Below are positions 55,273 to 64,000 of a stretch of DNA of 64,000 nucleotides, in pieces. The notes below the pieces were generated by a model, which did not search any database, had not been told where the DNA came from, and saw nothing but the letters and a program-made list of their open reading frames with translations. Both the position numbers and the translations under genes were made by a program. Every line of letters starts with the position of its first letter. Position 1 is the stretch's first letter. Source of the stretch: Lederbergia sp. NSJ-179 (GTDB taxonomy: Bacteria; Bacillota; Bacilli; Bacillales; Bacillaceae_C); the NCBI RefSeq assembly GCF_022867885.1, contig NZ_JALIFP010000001.1, positions 124,001 through 188,000 on the forward strand. The letters are read 5' to 3'.

Positions 55273-56358
55273 TTAGAGTGCAGGTGTTTTTTGGATCACT
55301 TCTGCAAATCCTTTTGCTTCTGCCATGAACTGGTTAAATTCCTCGATATCCATCTGTTGAGCAGAATCGGATAACGCGACTGCCGGGTCCGGATGAACCT
55401 CAGCCATCACGGCATCTGCACCAATTGCTAAGGCCGCTTTTGCTGCTGGAAGTAATAAATCTTTTCTTCCTGTTGAATGGGTCACATCCACTAATACAGG
55501 CAGATGTGTTTCTTTTTTAAGGACGGGTACAGCCGAAATATCTAGTGTATTGCGTGTTGCCTTCTCATAGGTTCTAATTCCTCTTTCGCATAGCATAATA
55601 TTGCTATTTCCTTGCGAAATGATGTACTCTGCTGCATACATGAATTCTTCAATGGTGGCAGCTAATCCACGTTTTAATAAAACGGGTTTCTGAACAGAGC
55701 CAACTAATTTTAATAATTCGAAGTTCTGCATATTCCGTGCACCAATTTGAATAACATCCACATAATCCAAGGCAGATTCAACATCTCTCGTATCTAAAAT
55801 TTCACTTATTACCGCCATTCCTTCTTCATCGGCGACACGGCGTAAAATTTTTAACCCTTCAAGGCCAAGACCTTGGAAATCATAAGGAGAGGTCCGTGGC
55901 TTATAAGCTCCGCCTCGCATTAATGTTAAACCTTGTTTTTTCATCGCTTGCGCAACAAGCTGTACTTGCTCATAGCTTTCCACCGCACAAGGTCCCATAA
56001 TGAAATGCTGGGTTCCATTGCCGATCTTTATATCTTTCACAGTGACAACGGTATTTTCAGGCTTTTTCTTTCGAGAAATAAGTAAAGACTTTCGATTGTC
56101 ATCCTCTTGCAGTTCAAGGCTTGCTTTTAAAATTTGTTTGAAAATATGTTGAAGAGTCGATGTTTCGAATGGTCCTTTATTATGGGCAGCAACTAAATCA
56201 AGTACTTTTCGTTCTTGAACTGGATCAAAACGTTTTACACCTTGTACTTCTTTTAATTTCCCAATTTCTTGGGCAATTTCTCCGCGCTCATTTAATAATT
56301 TCATAATTTCAATTGTTTTTTCTTCAATTTTTGCGCGTAATTCTTCTAATTCTGACAT
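55273..56358 (-). CDS. aroA: Bifunctional chorismate mutase / DAHP synthase
   Basis: A 361-residue enzyme; aroA is the B. subtilis name (aroG in others). Residues 1-85 form an AroQ-type chorismate mutase ([21 protein letters not shown]) and residues about 100-355 a type I-beta DAHP synthase ([32 protein letters not shown]). It makes the first shikimate intermediate, and the mutase domain gives feedback control. AGGAGG precedes ATG 56358. In B. subtilis ccpA follows aroA; here it does not. Confidence 0.96.
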   Translation of the reverse strand: MSELEELRAKIEEKTIEIMKLLNERGEIAQEIGKLKEVQGVKRFDPVQERKVLDLVAAHNKGPFETSTLQHIFKQILKASLELQEDDNRKSLLISRKKKPENTVVTVKDIKIGNGTQHFIMGPCAVESYEQVQLVAQAMKKQGLTLMRGGAYKPRTSPYDFQGLGLEGLKILRRVADEEGMAVISEILDTRDVESALDYVDVIQIGARNMQNFELLKLVGSVQKPVLLKRGLAATIEEFMYAAEYIISQGNSNIMLCERGIRTYEKATRNTLDISAVPVLKKETHLPVLVDVTHSTGRKDLLLPAAKAALAIGADAVMAEVHPDPAVALSDSAQQMDIEEFNQFMAEAKGFAEVIQKTPAL

Positions 56359-56452
56359 CCTAAGCCCTCCTTGTTTGTTTTTAAAACGAATATTTTCTTC
56401 AACACTTCAACGCTGTGAAGCGTGTGTGAATTTAATTTGTTGATAGCTCAAT

Positions 56453-56481
56453 ACCATAGACTGAAACATTGAAAAAGTCAA
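56453..56481 (-). promoter_or_regulatory. Promoter candidate P1 for aroA
   Basis: On the minus strand TTGACT (56481-56476), 17 bases, TATGGT (56458-56453), about 95 bases before the aroA start. Confidence 0.5.
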
Positions 56482-56520
56482 TAGGTTTCCAAGAAAAATT
56501 TTGCAGGTAGTGTGATTTCA

Positions 56521-56549
56521 ATTGTATGTGAAAAAACCAATATTGACAA
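56521..56549 (-). promoter_or_regulatory. Promoter candidate P2 for aroA
   Basis: On the minus strand TTGTCA (56549-56544), 17 bases, TACAAT (56526-56521); each box differs from consensus by one base. A cre-like sequence TTGAATGCGCTACCA lies just upstream at 56561-56575. Confidence 0.5.
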
Positions 56550-56660
56550 ATACAAAATTATTGAATGCGCTACCATCTATTTTCTTTTAGAATACTATGA
56601 AATTTTTCTTTACAAAGCAACGACAATGTGATAAAAATTAAATTTAACAATACTAAAAGA

Positions 56661-56813
56661 GTGTGTTCAAAAAGGAGGATAAAAAGGACCAAGAAGTTCG
56701 AGGCGGCTTAGCTTTGAGCAGCGGAACGTATGCAGTTAATACGTGAGCAGCGGAAAAGCAAGCCAACGAAGAAATTCGAAGTGTCATTTTTACCGGACTT
56801 TTTGAACATCCTC
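56661..56813. repeat. Repeat R1, copy C (153 bp)
   Basis: GTGTGTTCAAAAAGG ... GGACTTTTTGAACATCCTC. Same orientation as the 42580 copy and nearly identical in the arms. The central hairpin is ACGTAT / ATACGT where copy B has ATGTAT / ATACAT, a paired change. It lies between the aroA promoters and the aroF T-box. The 731-base gap 56359-57089 is otherwise filled by aroA promoters and the T-box. Confidence 0.85.
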
Positions 56814-56815
56814 TA

Positions 56816-57058
56816 AAAAAGCAAAGACGGGGCATAGTAGCTTCATGAAATATTGTAGTAACAGAGAACTGATGGGTGGTGCAAATCAGTACAATCATGA
56901 ATGTGAAATACTCTCCAGAGCTTCTTTTTTGAACATTTGAATTGTCAAATTAGTAAAAAAAGACGGTAACAGCCGTTATTTATAAGAGAGGCGGACGGTT
57001 TGTCCGCAATTAGGGTGGTACCGCGTAATAAAACGCCCCTGCTTCGGCAGGGGCGTTA
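56816..57058 (+). promoter_or_regulatory. T-box riboswitch leader of aroF-hisC-tyrA-aroE, probably tyrosine-specific
   Basis: The T-box core AGGGTGGTACCGCG lies at 57012-57025, followed by the terminator AACGCCCCTGC-TTCG-GCAGGGGCGTT (57032-57057). Upstream, stem I can be traced: TTCATGA/TCATGAA, an AGTA bulge at 56836, an apical loop GGGTGGTG, and a specifier region GTGAAATACTCTCC. The best specifier triplet is TAC (56909-56911), tyrosine, which fits the downstream genes; the reading is tentative. Uncharged tRNA would favour read-through. No promoter is clear between R1 and stem I; a weak TTTACA-N17-TAAAAA lies at 56609, upstream of R1. Confidence 0.88.
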
Positions 57059-57089
57059 TTTGTTTATATACATTTAAGGAGGAATGGAA

Positions 57090-58262
57090 ATGAGATACTT
57101 AACAGCAGGGGAATCCCATGGACCACAACTAACAACGATCTTGGAAGGTGTGCCAGCTGGTCTGGAATTGACCTCAGATAAGATCAATAAGGAATTGGCG
57201 AGAAGGCAAAAAGGATATGGTCGTGGACGGAGAATGCAAATCGAAAAGGATCAAATCCAAATTACAAGCGGAGTCCGTCATGGGTATACGATTGGCGCTC
57301 CGATCGCATTAGTGGTGCAAAATAATGATTTTAAGCATTGGCAAAAAATCATGGGGGCAGAACCGATTAGTTCGGAAGAACAAGAAGAGGTAAAAAGAAA
57401 AATTACCCGTCCACGTCCAGGTCATGCGGATTTAAACGGTGCGATTAAATATGGGCATCGTGATATGAGAAATGTGCTTGAGCGTTCTTCTGCAAGGGAA
57501 ACTACGGTGAGAGTCGCAGCCGCTGCTGTTGCCAAAACGATTCTTTCTGAGGTTGGGGTTAAAGTTGGCGGACATGTGTTAGAAATTGGCGGAATTAAAG
57601 CACAAAAGCGTGATTATGCCTCCATTGAAGAACTTCAAGATAAATCAGAAGCTTCTCCTGTCCGCTGCCTTGATGAGGAAGCTGCAGAAAAAATGATGCG
57701 CGCGATCGATGAGGCGAAAAAACAAGGGGATTCGATTGGCGGAATTGTTGAGGTCATTGTGGAAGGCATGCCGATTGGCGTCGGCAGCCATGTCCAATAT
57801 GATAGAAAATTAGAAGCAAAATTAGCGGCCGCGATTATGAGTATTAATGCCTTCAAAGGAGTAGAAGTGGGAATTGGCTTTGAAGCTGCCCGCAGGCCTG
57901 GAAGTCAGGTTCATGATGAAATCCAGTGGACAAAGGAACAAGGCTATACTCGGAGAACGAATAATGCTGGTGGATTTGAAGGTGGGATGACAACAGGCAT
58001 GCCGATTGTCATCAGAGGAGTGATGAAGCCTATTCCAACTTTATATAAACCACTGGAAAGTGTGGATATTGACACGAAGGAACCTTTTAAAGCGAGCATT
58101 GAGCGTTCTGACAGTTGTGCCGTTCCTGCAGCCAGCGTCGTCGCTGAAGCGGTCATTGCTTGGGAATTAGCAGCGGCCTTATTAGAGCAATTCGGTCATG
58201 ATCGAATGGACGCATTAAAAGATGCGATTGAAAGGCATCGTCAATATTCGAAAGAATTTTAA
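57090..58262 (+). CDS. aroF: Chorismate synthase
   Basis: A 390-residue FMN-dependent enzyme converting EPSP to chorismate; aroF is the B. subtilis name (aroC in others). Signatures GESHGPQL (residues about 7-14), [28 protein letters not shown]-type block (visible as [10 protein letters not shown] and ERSSARET) and the C-terminal RSDSCAVPA are intact. ATG 57090 is preferred over 57084, because AAGGAGG ends one base before the latter. First gene of the T-box operon. Confidence 0.95.
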   Translation: MRYLTAGESHGPQLTTILEGVPAGLELTSDKINKELARRQKGYGRGRRMQIEKDQIQITSGVRHGYTIGAPIALVVQNNDFKHWQKIMGAEPISSEEQEEVKRKITRPRPGHADLNGAIKYGHRDMRNVLERSSARETTVRVAAAAVAKTILSEVGVKVGGHVLEIGGIKAQKRDYASIEELQDKSEASPVRCLDEEAAEKMMRAIDEAKKQGDSIGGIVEVIVEGMPIGVGSHVQYDRKLEAKLAAAIMSINAFKGVEVGIGFEAARRPGSQVHDEIQWTKEQGYTRRTNNAGGFEGGMTTGMPIVIRGVMKPIPTLYKPLESVDIDTKEPFKASIERSDSCAVPAASVVAEAVIAWELAAALLEQFGHDRMDALKDAIERHRQYSKEF

Positions 58263-58278
58263 TAAAGGTGGGAAAAAT

Positions 58279-59355
58279 ATGAATGTAAAACCGCAGCTTG
58301 CTACTTTAAAAGCTTATACACCCGGAAAAACAACGGATGAAGTTAAAAAAGAATATCAATTGGAAAAGATTGTGAAATTGGCTTCGAATGAAAATCCCTA
58401 TGGCTGCTCCCCGCATGTTTTAAAAGCGATTAGTAAGACTGAAACTTTGGCGATATATCCTGATGGAGCTGCTGTCAAACTAAAAGAGGCTGTCGCAGAA
58501 CATCTTGGTGTCGATCCGGCTCAGCTTATTTTTTCTAGTGGGTTGGATGAATTAATCCAAATTATTAGTAGAGCGATGTTAGTTCCTGAATCTAATACGG
58601 TTATGGCCAGCGAAACGTTCTCACAATATCGTCATCATGCCATTATCGAAAATGCCGAGGTTCGGGAAATACCATTAAGAGATGGCCGGCATGACTTAAC
58701 TAAAATGGCAGCAGCAATTGATGAAAATACGAAAATTGTTTGGATTTGTAATCCTAATAATCCAACTGGAACCTATGTAACGAAGGAAGAGCTCGTTCGA
58801 TTTTTAAATACTGTCCCAAAAGATGTGCTTGTTGTCATGGATGAAGCTTATTACGAATATGTAACGGCAAATGATTATCCACAAACGATTTCCTTACTGG
58901 ATCAATATAATCATTTGCTGATTATGAGAACTTTTTCGAAGGCTTATGGTTTAGCCGGAATTCGCATCGGCTATGGCATTGCCGCACCAACGCTTATCAA
59001 CAAGCTCGATGTCGTTCGTTTACCATTTAATACATCAACTCTCGCTCAAACCGCAGCGATTGCGGCCTTGGAAGACCCAGAGTTTATTGAAGAATGTATG
59101 ATCATCAATACGAATGAATTAGAGAAGTATTATCGATTTTTTGACCAACAACAAATGGCTTATTATCGATCGCAAGCGAATTTTATTTTTATTCCATTAA
59201 CAAAGTCCTCAATTGAGGAAATGTTTCAGCAATTGTTGGAAAGAGGGTGGATCGTAAGGAAATTTCCACAAGGGATTCGGATTACAATCGGAACGGAACA
59301 AGAAAATGAAGAATTATTGAAAATTTTAAAGGAAGTTATTCCTATTAAACAATAG
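58279..59355 (+). CDS. hisC: Histidinol-phosphate / aromatic aminotransferase
   Basis: A 358-residue PLP aminotransferase. PLP lysine K221 lies in TFSKAYGLAGIRIGYG; NPNNPTGTY and DEAYYEY are the other cofactor motifs. In Bacillus the hisC gene placed among aro/tyr genes serves both histidine synthesis and the last transamination to tyrosine and phenylalanine. ATG 58279 follows AGGTGGG, 16 bases after aroF. Confidence 0.94.
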   Translation: MNVKPQLATLKAYTPGKTTDEVKKEYQLEKIVKLASNENPYGCSPHVLKAISKTETLAIYPDGAAVKLKEAVAEHLGVDPAQLIFSSGLDELIQIISRAMLVPESNTVMASETFSQYRHHAIIENAEVREIPLRDGRHDLTKMAAAIDENTKIVWICNPNNPTGTYVTKEELVRFLNTVPKDVLVVMDEAYYEYVTANDYPQTISLLDQYNHLLIMRTFSKAYGLAGIRIGYGIAAPTLINKLDVVRLPFNTSTLAQTAAIAALEDPEFIEECMIINTNELEKYYRFFDQQQMAYYRSQANFIFIPLTKSSIEEMFQQLLERGWIVRKFPQGIRITIGTEQENEELLKILKEVIPIKQ

Positions 59356-59376
59356 ATTGGATAAGGCTGTGTAGAT

Positions 59377-60480
59377 ATGGAAGGAAGAAAGATCGTTTTA
59401 TTAATTGGTGTTGGTTTAATCGGGGGCTCTGTTGCGCTGGCCATTAAGAAGGAACATGATGCTTGTGTAATCGGCTATGATGTCAGTTCCAATAATTGCA
59501 AGCTTGCCCAAAAATTAAATATTATTGATGGCTACACAGAGGGATATGAGGAAGTCGCCGTGAAGGCCGATTTGATTATACTTGCTTGTCCTGTTGAAAT
59601 GGCAGAAGGCTGGCTTGAGCAATTAGCGAAGCTGCCTCTAAAAGAAGATGTCCTTATTACCGATGTGGGCAGTACAAAGCAACGGATTATGGAAAAAGCT
59701 GAAAGGCTTTTTGGTCAGGCAAAAGCTTATATTGGCGGACATCCAATGGCGGGTTCCCATAAAGTTGGCCCCGGAAGTGCAAGGGCTCATTTATTCGAGA
59801 ACGCCTATTATATTTTAACACCTTCTCAACATGCCAATGGGAAGGTGGAAAGATTAAAGGAATGGCTTAAAGGTACGAATGCCCATTTTATGATTATGGA
59901 TCCAAAACAGCATGATTTGGTGACAGGCATTGTGAGTCATTTTCCGCATATTGTCGCAGCAAGCTTAGTACGGCAAGTGGAAGGGCATGCGGTTCGAGAT
60001 CATCATGTTCATTTCCTTGCGGCAGGCGGATTTCGCGATATTACTCGAATTGCTTCAAGCAGTCCTGTCATGTGGCGGGATATTGTTCAACATAATCAAC
60101 CGATTCTTCTCTCTCTGCTAGAAGAATGGATGAATGAGATGGAAGAAGTCAAGCAATTGATCGAGAAAGGGGACGATAAGCAGCTATTTGATTATTTTGA
60201 TGGAGCTAAGAAATTTAGGGATTCCTTACCTGTGCATGCAAAAGGAGCAATTTCAGCTTTTTACGATTTATATGTAGATGTTTTGGATAAACCGGGTGTG
60301 ATTTCAGATATTACAACGATTCTTGCGAAAAAGTCGATAAGTATTACAAATATTCGCATTATTGAAGCCCGTGAGGATGTATATGGTGTGTTAAGGATTA
60401 GTTTCCAAACGAAAAAAGATATGGAATTTGCTAAGATCTCTTTAGAAGAAGTGGGATATGAAACTTATATTAGTATGTAA
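59377..60480 (+). CDS. tyrA: Prephenate dehydrogenase
   Basis: A 367-residue NAD-dependent enzyme oxidising prephenate to 4-hydroxyphenylpyruvate on the tyrosine branch. The Rossmann loop GVGLIGGSVALA lies near residue 12, and GGHPMAGSH near residue 124 is the substrate site. Residues about 298-367 form an ACT domain (LDKPGVISDITTILA), the likely tyrosine feedback sensor. The ribosome site before ATG 59377 is weak. Confidence 0.95.
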   Translation: MEGRKIVLLIGVGLIGGSVALAIKKEHDACVIGYDVSSNNCKLAQKLNIIDGYTEGYEEVAVKADLIILACPVEMAEGWLEQLAKLPLKEDVLITDVGSTKQRIMEKAERLFGQAKAYIGGHPMAGSHKVGPGSARAHLFENAYYILTPSQHANGKVERLKEWLKGTNAHFMIMDPKQHDLVTGIVSHFPHIVAASLVRQVEGHAVRDHHVHFLAAGGFRDITRIASSSPVMWRDIVQHNQPILLSLLEEWMNEMEEVKQLIEKGDDKQLFDYFDGAKKFRDSLPVHAKGAISAFYDLYVDVLDKPGVISDITTILAKKSISITNIRIIEAREDVYGVLRISFQTKKDMEFAKISLEEVGYETYISM

Positions 60481-60492
60481 GGGGTGAAGAAC

Positions 60493-61773
60493 ATGAATAC
60501 AGTAAAAACGAAAATCGTTCCGTTAAGAGGAACGATAAAAGTACCGGGAGATAAATCCATCTCCCATCGCTCAATTATGCTTGGATCTGTGGCTAAGGGA
60601 AAAACGATTGTTCATGGTCTTCTGACTGGGGATGATTGTCTTCATACCATTGAATGCTTTAGGCAAATGGGGGTTCACATCGATCGTGACGGGGAATATG
60701 TCGAAATTGAGGGGAAGGGTATAGAAGCTTTAACAGAACCTAGCAATGTATTAGATGTTGGAAACTCAGGGACAACGATTCGCCTAATGTTAGGGATCTT
60801 ATCCAGCCTACCGTTTCATACCGTTATATTAGGCGATCAATCGATTGCCAAAAGACCGATGGACCGGGTGGTCAATCCTTTGAGGGCAATGGGCGCAAAG
60901 ATAGATGGCCGCCGTGGTGGTAAGTCAGCTCCGCTTTCTGTGAGGGGCGGAGCATTAACTGGAATCCATTATGTCTCCCCTGTTGCAAGTGCGCAAATAA
61001 AATCAGCCATTCTATTTGCGGGACTATTTGCAGAGGGCGAGACAAGTGTATTAGAGCCTGAAGCATCACGTGACCATACGGAACGCATGATTCAGGCTTT
61101 TGGTGGGAATGTCGAGGTCAATGGCTTGAAAAGAACCATTCATGGAAAACAACAGTTAGAAGGAACAACAATCACTGTACCTGGTGATATTTCTTCAGCC
61201 GCTTTTTTTCTTGTGGCGGGATCGATTATTCCTGGCAGTAGGATTACCATTCAAAATGTCGGTGTTAATCCTACTAGAAGTGGAATCTTAGATACTCTGA
61301 GGGAAATGGGGGCAGATATTGCCATCGACCACCTCCAAGATCAGGTAATGGAACCCTATGCCGATATTACAGTTACAGCTTCTTCATTAAAGGCTGTTAC
61401 GATAGGAGGAGAAATCATCCCAAGACTGATCGATGAAATTCCCATCCTTGCCCTAGCTGCTACACAGGCAGAAGGAACGACCATCATTAAAGATGCCGCA
61501 GAATTAAAAGTAAAAGAAACGAATCGAATTGATACTGTTGTGGAAGAATTAAAGAAAATGGGTGCAAATATTGAAGCAACGGAAGACGGGATGAAAATAC
61601 ATGGCAGATCGGCTTTACATGGAGCTCATGTAAGCAGCCATGGAGACCATCGGATTGGGATGATGTTGGCAATTGCAAGTTGTCTTACACAGGAAAAAGT
61701 TGAAATTCAAGATAAAGAAGCCATTACGGTCTCCTACCCTGGTTTTTTTCAACAGCTCAATAGTTTGAGATAA
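60493..61773 (+). CDS. aroE: 5-Enolpyruvylshikimate-3-phosphate synthase, class II type
   Basis: A 426-residue enzyme joining shikimate-3-phosphate and PEP; aroE is the B. subtilis name (aroA in others). The class II signature set is present: GDKS near residue 20, SAQIK near 170, RDHTE near 197 and NPTR near 265, together with NSGTTIRLM. Class II enzymes are often less sensitive to glyphosate than class I. ATG 60493 follows GGGGTG; last gene of the T-box operon. Confidence 0.95.
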   Translation: MNTVKTKIVPLRGTIKVPGDKSISHRSIMLGSVAKGKTIVHGLLTGDDCLHTIECFRQMGVHIDRDGEYVEIEGKGIEALTEPSNVLDVGNSGTTIRLMLGILSSLPFHTVILGDQSIAKRPMDRVVNPLRAMGAKIDGRRGGKSAPLSVRGGALTGIHYVSPVASAQIKSAILFAGLFAEGETSVLEPEASRDHTERMIQAFGGNVEVNGLKRTIHGKQQLEGTTITVPGDISSAAFFLVAGSIIPGSRITIQNVGVNPTRSGILDTLREMGADIAIDHLQDQVMEPYADITVTASSLKAVTIGGEIIPRLIDEIPILALAATQAEGTTIIKDAAELKVKETNRIDTVVEELKKMGANIEATEDGMKIHGRSALHGAHVSSHGDHRIGMMLAIASCLTQEKVEIQDKEAITVSYPGFFQQLNSLR

Positions 61774-61812
61774 CATTCGATAGGTGCCCCGTACAAAAAG
61801 GAGAAGTGCAGG

Positions 61813-62895
61813 ATGCCCCGTATTATTTCGATTGGAACAGCAGTCCCGGAATTTGCTATTCATCAAGAAGAGGCGATGGAACTCGCTAGACATTTATTTT
61901 CTGGCTCGATGAAAGATATTGATCGTCTATTAAAGGTTTTTCGAAATGGTGAAATTCAAAAACGGTATTTTGTGAAGCCGTTAGATTGGTATATGGAATC
62001 CCATTCTTTTTCTGAAAAAAATGCTATTTTTATTGAGGCGGCGGTGGAACTTTGTATAACCGCTATTCAAAAATGTGTAACAAATTCCACCCTCGAAGCT
62101 GACATTGCCTATGAAGAAATTGATGCGATCTTCCTTATCAATACAACGGGGCTCTCCACACCTAGCCTAGATGCAAGGATCATCAATCAATTGCCTTTTT
62201 CTGCTCACACGAAAAGGATCCCGATTTGGGGGGTAGGCTGTGGAGGTGGGGCTAGCGGGCTTTCGCGTGCATACGAATATTGCCTTGCCTACCCAGATGC
62301 AAAAGTCTTGGTCGTAGGAGTAGAATTATGCAGCCTTACTTTCCAGCTAAATGATTTGAGCAAAAGTAACTTAATCGGAACTTCGCTTTTTTCAGATGGT
62401 GCCGCCGCTGTTCTTATTGGTGGAGAAGAGCTGCCATATGATCAGTTGGTTCATCGAAGCCTGCCAACCATTTTACACACACAATCGACTCTTATGAAGG
62501 ATTCACTTGATGTGATGGGCTGGCAATTTAAGGATGAAGGGTTTTATGTCGTCTTCTCCAAGGATATTCCTACCCTTGTCAAGAATTGGCTTCAACCAGT
62601 TATGCTGCAATTTCTTGAACAAAACAATCTGGAAGAATCTGAAATCGCTCATTTCATTGCCCATCCAGGGGGGAAAAAGGTGATTTTGGCTTATGAAGAA
62701 GCACTGAATTTACCGCCTGAGAAAACAAATCAGTCTCTCGAGATCTTGCAGGAATATGGAAATATGTCCTCTGTGACCGTTTTTTTCGTACTTGAACGAT
62801 TTCTCGAGCAATCTATCTCCTTTGGAGACTACGGTGTAATTGCCGCATTAGGACCTGGCTTTAGTTCTGAATTGTTATTGCTGAGGTGGGAGTAA
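61813..62895 (+). CDS. bcsA: Type III polyketide synthase (chalcone synthase family), alkylpyrone-forming
   Basis: A 360-residue enzyme of the chalcone/stilbene synthase family. The nucleophile is Cys143 in GVGCGGGASG; His and Asn of the triad lie in FIAHPGGKK and EYGNMSSVT. The B. subtilis homologue (BcsA/BpsA) makes alkylpyrones from acyl-CoA and malonyl-CoA. It is two bases upstream of the methyltransferase ypbQ, its usual partner. GGAGAAG precedes ATG 61813. Confidence 0.94.
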   Translation: MPRIISIGTAVPEFAIHQEEAMELARHLFSGSMKDIDRLLKVFRNGEIQKRYFVKPLDWYMESHSFSEKNAIFIEAAVELCITAIQKCVTNSTLEADIAYEEIDAIFLINTTGLSTPSLDARIINQLPFSAHTKRIPIWGVGCGGGASGLSRAYEYCLAYPDAKVLVVGVELCSLTFQLNDLSKSNLIGTSLFSDGAAAVLIGGEELPYDQLVHRSLPTILHTQSTLMKDSLDVMGWQFKDEGFYVVFSKDIPTLVKNWLQPVMLQFLEQNNLEESEIAHFIAHPGGKKVILAYEEALNLPPEKTNQSLEILQEYGNMSSVTVFFVLERFLEQSISFGDYGVIAALGPGFSSELLLLRWE

Positions 62896-62897
62896 AG

Positions 62898-63416
62898 ATG
62901 TTTTTCTTGGCGCTTATTTCTTTCATTGCGGTTCAAAGATTATTCGAACTATACATAGCTCGAAAAAACGAAAAATGGATGTTACAAAAGGGTGGAATGG
63001 AATACGGTCAAGAACATTATCCCTATATGGTGATGATGCATATTTCCTTTTTTATTTCCTTGTTGGTTGAGGTAACCTTAACTGACCAAGGTCAAGCACG
63101 TTTATGGCCGGTCTTTCTAGTGGTCTTTGTATTGCTCCAAATGGCACGTATTTGGGTCATTTCCACGCTAGGAAAACATTGGAATACAAAGATTATCGTC
63201 TTACCAGGTGCGGATATCATCAAGAAGGGGCCCTTTCAATATGTGAAACATCCGAACTATATGATCGTGACATTGGAATTATTGGTGGTTCCCCTTATGT
63301 TTCATGCCTATATCACAGCGATCATCTTTTTTTTATTAAACCAATGGATACTATCGATTCGAATCGCGGTAGAGGAGGAGGCACTCCGACAAAACATGAA
63401 TGTTGAAAGATCATAA
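62898..63416 (+). CDS. ypbQ: Isoprenylcysteine carboxyl methyltransferase-family protein YpbQ
   Basis: A 172-residue membrane protein with about four transmembrane helices and the ICMT-type SAM-binding end GPFQYVKHPNYMIV, then a Glu-rich VEEEAL. In B. subtilis this protein (BpsB) methylates the alkylpyrones made by the adjacent synthase. ATG 62898 follows GAGGTGGGAG, which lies in the end of bcsA; the two genes are coupled. Confidence 0.92.
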   Translation: MFFLALISFIAVQRLFELYIARKNEKWMLQKGGMEYGQEHYPYMVMMHISFFISLLVEVTLTDQGQARLWPVFLVVFVLLQMARIWVISTLGKHWNTKIIVLPGADIIKKGPFQYVKHPNYMIVTLELLVVPLMFHAYITAIIFFLLNQWILSIRIAVEEEALRQNMNVERS

Positions 63417-63456
63417 GACCAGATGCCGAGTTAAGCTTGGAATCCGGTCTTATTTT
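63415..63456 (+). terminator. Terminator after bcsA-ypbQ
   Basis: AAGACC(A)GAT pairs with ATC(C)GGTCTT, followed by ATTTTTG; it includes the ypbQ stop codon. Confidence 0.75.
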
Positions 63457-63554
63457 TGATCGCTTTTCATGATAAAATAGAAATGAACTTTAACACTTAG
63501 CTTGATTCTGATTGTAAAAATAGAAATGAAGTAATAGAGGAGTTTGCTTAGTTT

Positions 63555-64000
63555 ATGGATAAAGTTGTATTGTCTTCAAGCCAGGAGCAATCGCTTCATC
63601 AGGCGTTAATCTTATTGAATCGTTTCCAGGAACATGGAGACAAGGACCGGGTTGTGAAAGCACGTCAACTCATTAAAAAATTAGTTCAGAATGAATGTGT
63701 GATTGCGTTTAGTGGTCATTTTTCAGTCGGTAAATCGTCGATGATTAATCATTTAATTGGAGCACAAATTTTGCCGTCAAGCCCTATTCCGACCAGTGCA
63801 AACCTAGTAAAGGTCCACATGGCCGAAACAGATTTTGCAAAGGTGTTTCGGCGGCATGCCCCCCCTTTACTGTTCAATGCTCCATACGATTTTGCAATGA
63901 TTCAGGATTATTGCACAAAAGGAGAGATTACCGAGGTTGAAATCGGCAGGAAGGATGTAAAACTTCCTGCTGCAATGACAATTCTGGATACGCCTGGCAT
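63555..64000 (+). CDS. dynA: Dynamin-like GTPase, N-terminal part (cut by window end)
   Basis: The first 148 residues of a bacterial dynamin, named ypbR/dynA in B. subtilis (a large two-GTPase-domain protein acting in membrane repair and fusion). G1 is GHFSVGKSS (residues about 55-63), G2 SPIPTSANL, and G3 LDTPG at the edge. ATG 63555 follows GAGGAG at a long spacing. bcsA-ypbQ-ypbR adjacency matches B. subtilis. Confidence 0.9.
   Translation, partial: MDKVVLSSSQEQSLHQALILLNRFQEHGDKDRVVKARQLIKKLVQNECVIAFSGHFSVGKSSMINHLIGAQILPSSPIPTSANLVKVHMAETDFAKVFRRHAPPLLFNAPYDFAMIQDYCTKGEITEVEIGRKDVKLPAAMTILDTPG

Noticed and set aside
1-64000. Search for phage, integrative elements, defence, toxin-antitoxin or secondary-metabolite clusters
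   Set aside because: No integrase, transposase, restriction, Cas or toxin genes seen; gene order and composition are those of a conserved chromosomal backbone. The only polyketide gene is the common bcsA.

Overview
This 64 kb window is a conserved chromosomal segment from a spore-forming member of the Bacillaceae (Firmicutes, low to moderate GC). The evidence is near-unbroken gene-order conservation with the Bacillus subtilis ypbH-to-ypbR region, sporulation and germination genes (prsW, sleB, ypeB, spoIVA, ypjB, sspM, yppG, cotD), bacillithiol genes (bshB1, bshA, ypdA), a menaquinol:cytochrome c reductase operon and a type B RNase P RNA. I do not assign a genus. I see no transposase, integrase, phage, CRISPR or toxin-antitoxin gene.

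Layout. 0-5.6 kb: end of a MecA-family adaptor gene, ypdA, ansA (minus), then prsW and the germination pair sleB-ypeB. 5.6-15.4 kb: a PilZ protein, cmk, plsC, an S1-domain protein, yphA, der, gpsA, yphE, yphF and spoIVA. 15.6-25 kb: HU, mtrB (TRAP), the menaquinone side-chain genes hepS-menG-hepT, ndk, cheR, aroB, an unrecognised protein, and ypiA-ypiB-ypiF. 25-32 kb: qcrABC, ypjA, ypjB, a YugP-like protease, purU and ypjC (minus). 32-47.5 kb: ypjD-dapB, bshB1-bshA-cca-birA, panBCD, a DinG-type exonuclease/helicase, ypmB-aspB-asnS, dnaD-nth. 47.7-54.5 kb: recU-ponA (minus), small spore and coat genes, gpsB. 54.5-64 kb: rnpB, DAHP synthase/chorismate mutase (minus), a T-box leader before aroF-hisC-tyrA-aroE, a type III polyketide synthase with its methyltransferase, and the start of a dynamin-like gene cut by the window edge.

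The genes fall into a few linked programmes: aromatic amino acid and menaquinone synthesis feeding the quinol reductase; spore assembly and cortex hydrolysis; pantothenate, lysine and bacillithiol synthesis; and cell-wall growth and division (ponA, gpsB). Compared with B. subtilis, the aromatic supraoperon is broken up. aroB stays beside cheR, while aroF-hisC-tyrA-aroE forms a separate operon behind a T-box, and no trp genes lie in the window although mtrB does.

The main signal that the genes do not explain lies between them. Several families of short non-coding repeats recur. R1 (about 150 bp, TGTTCAAAAAG inverted termini) has a central hairpin that co-varies between copies. R2 and R3 are longer stem-loop elements. 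A small hairpin with loop (R)TCCT and changing stems is shared by parts of R1, R2 and R3. Many copies lie directly after stop codons. No strong candidate for a new multi-gene system was found.
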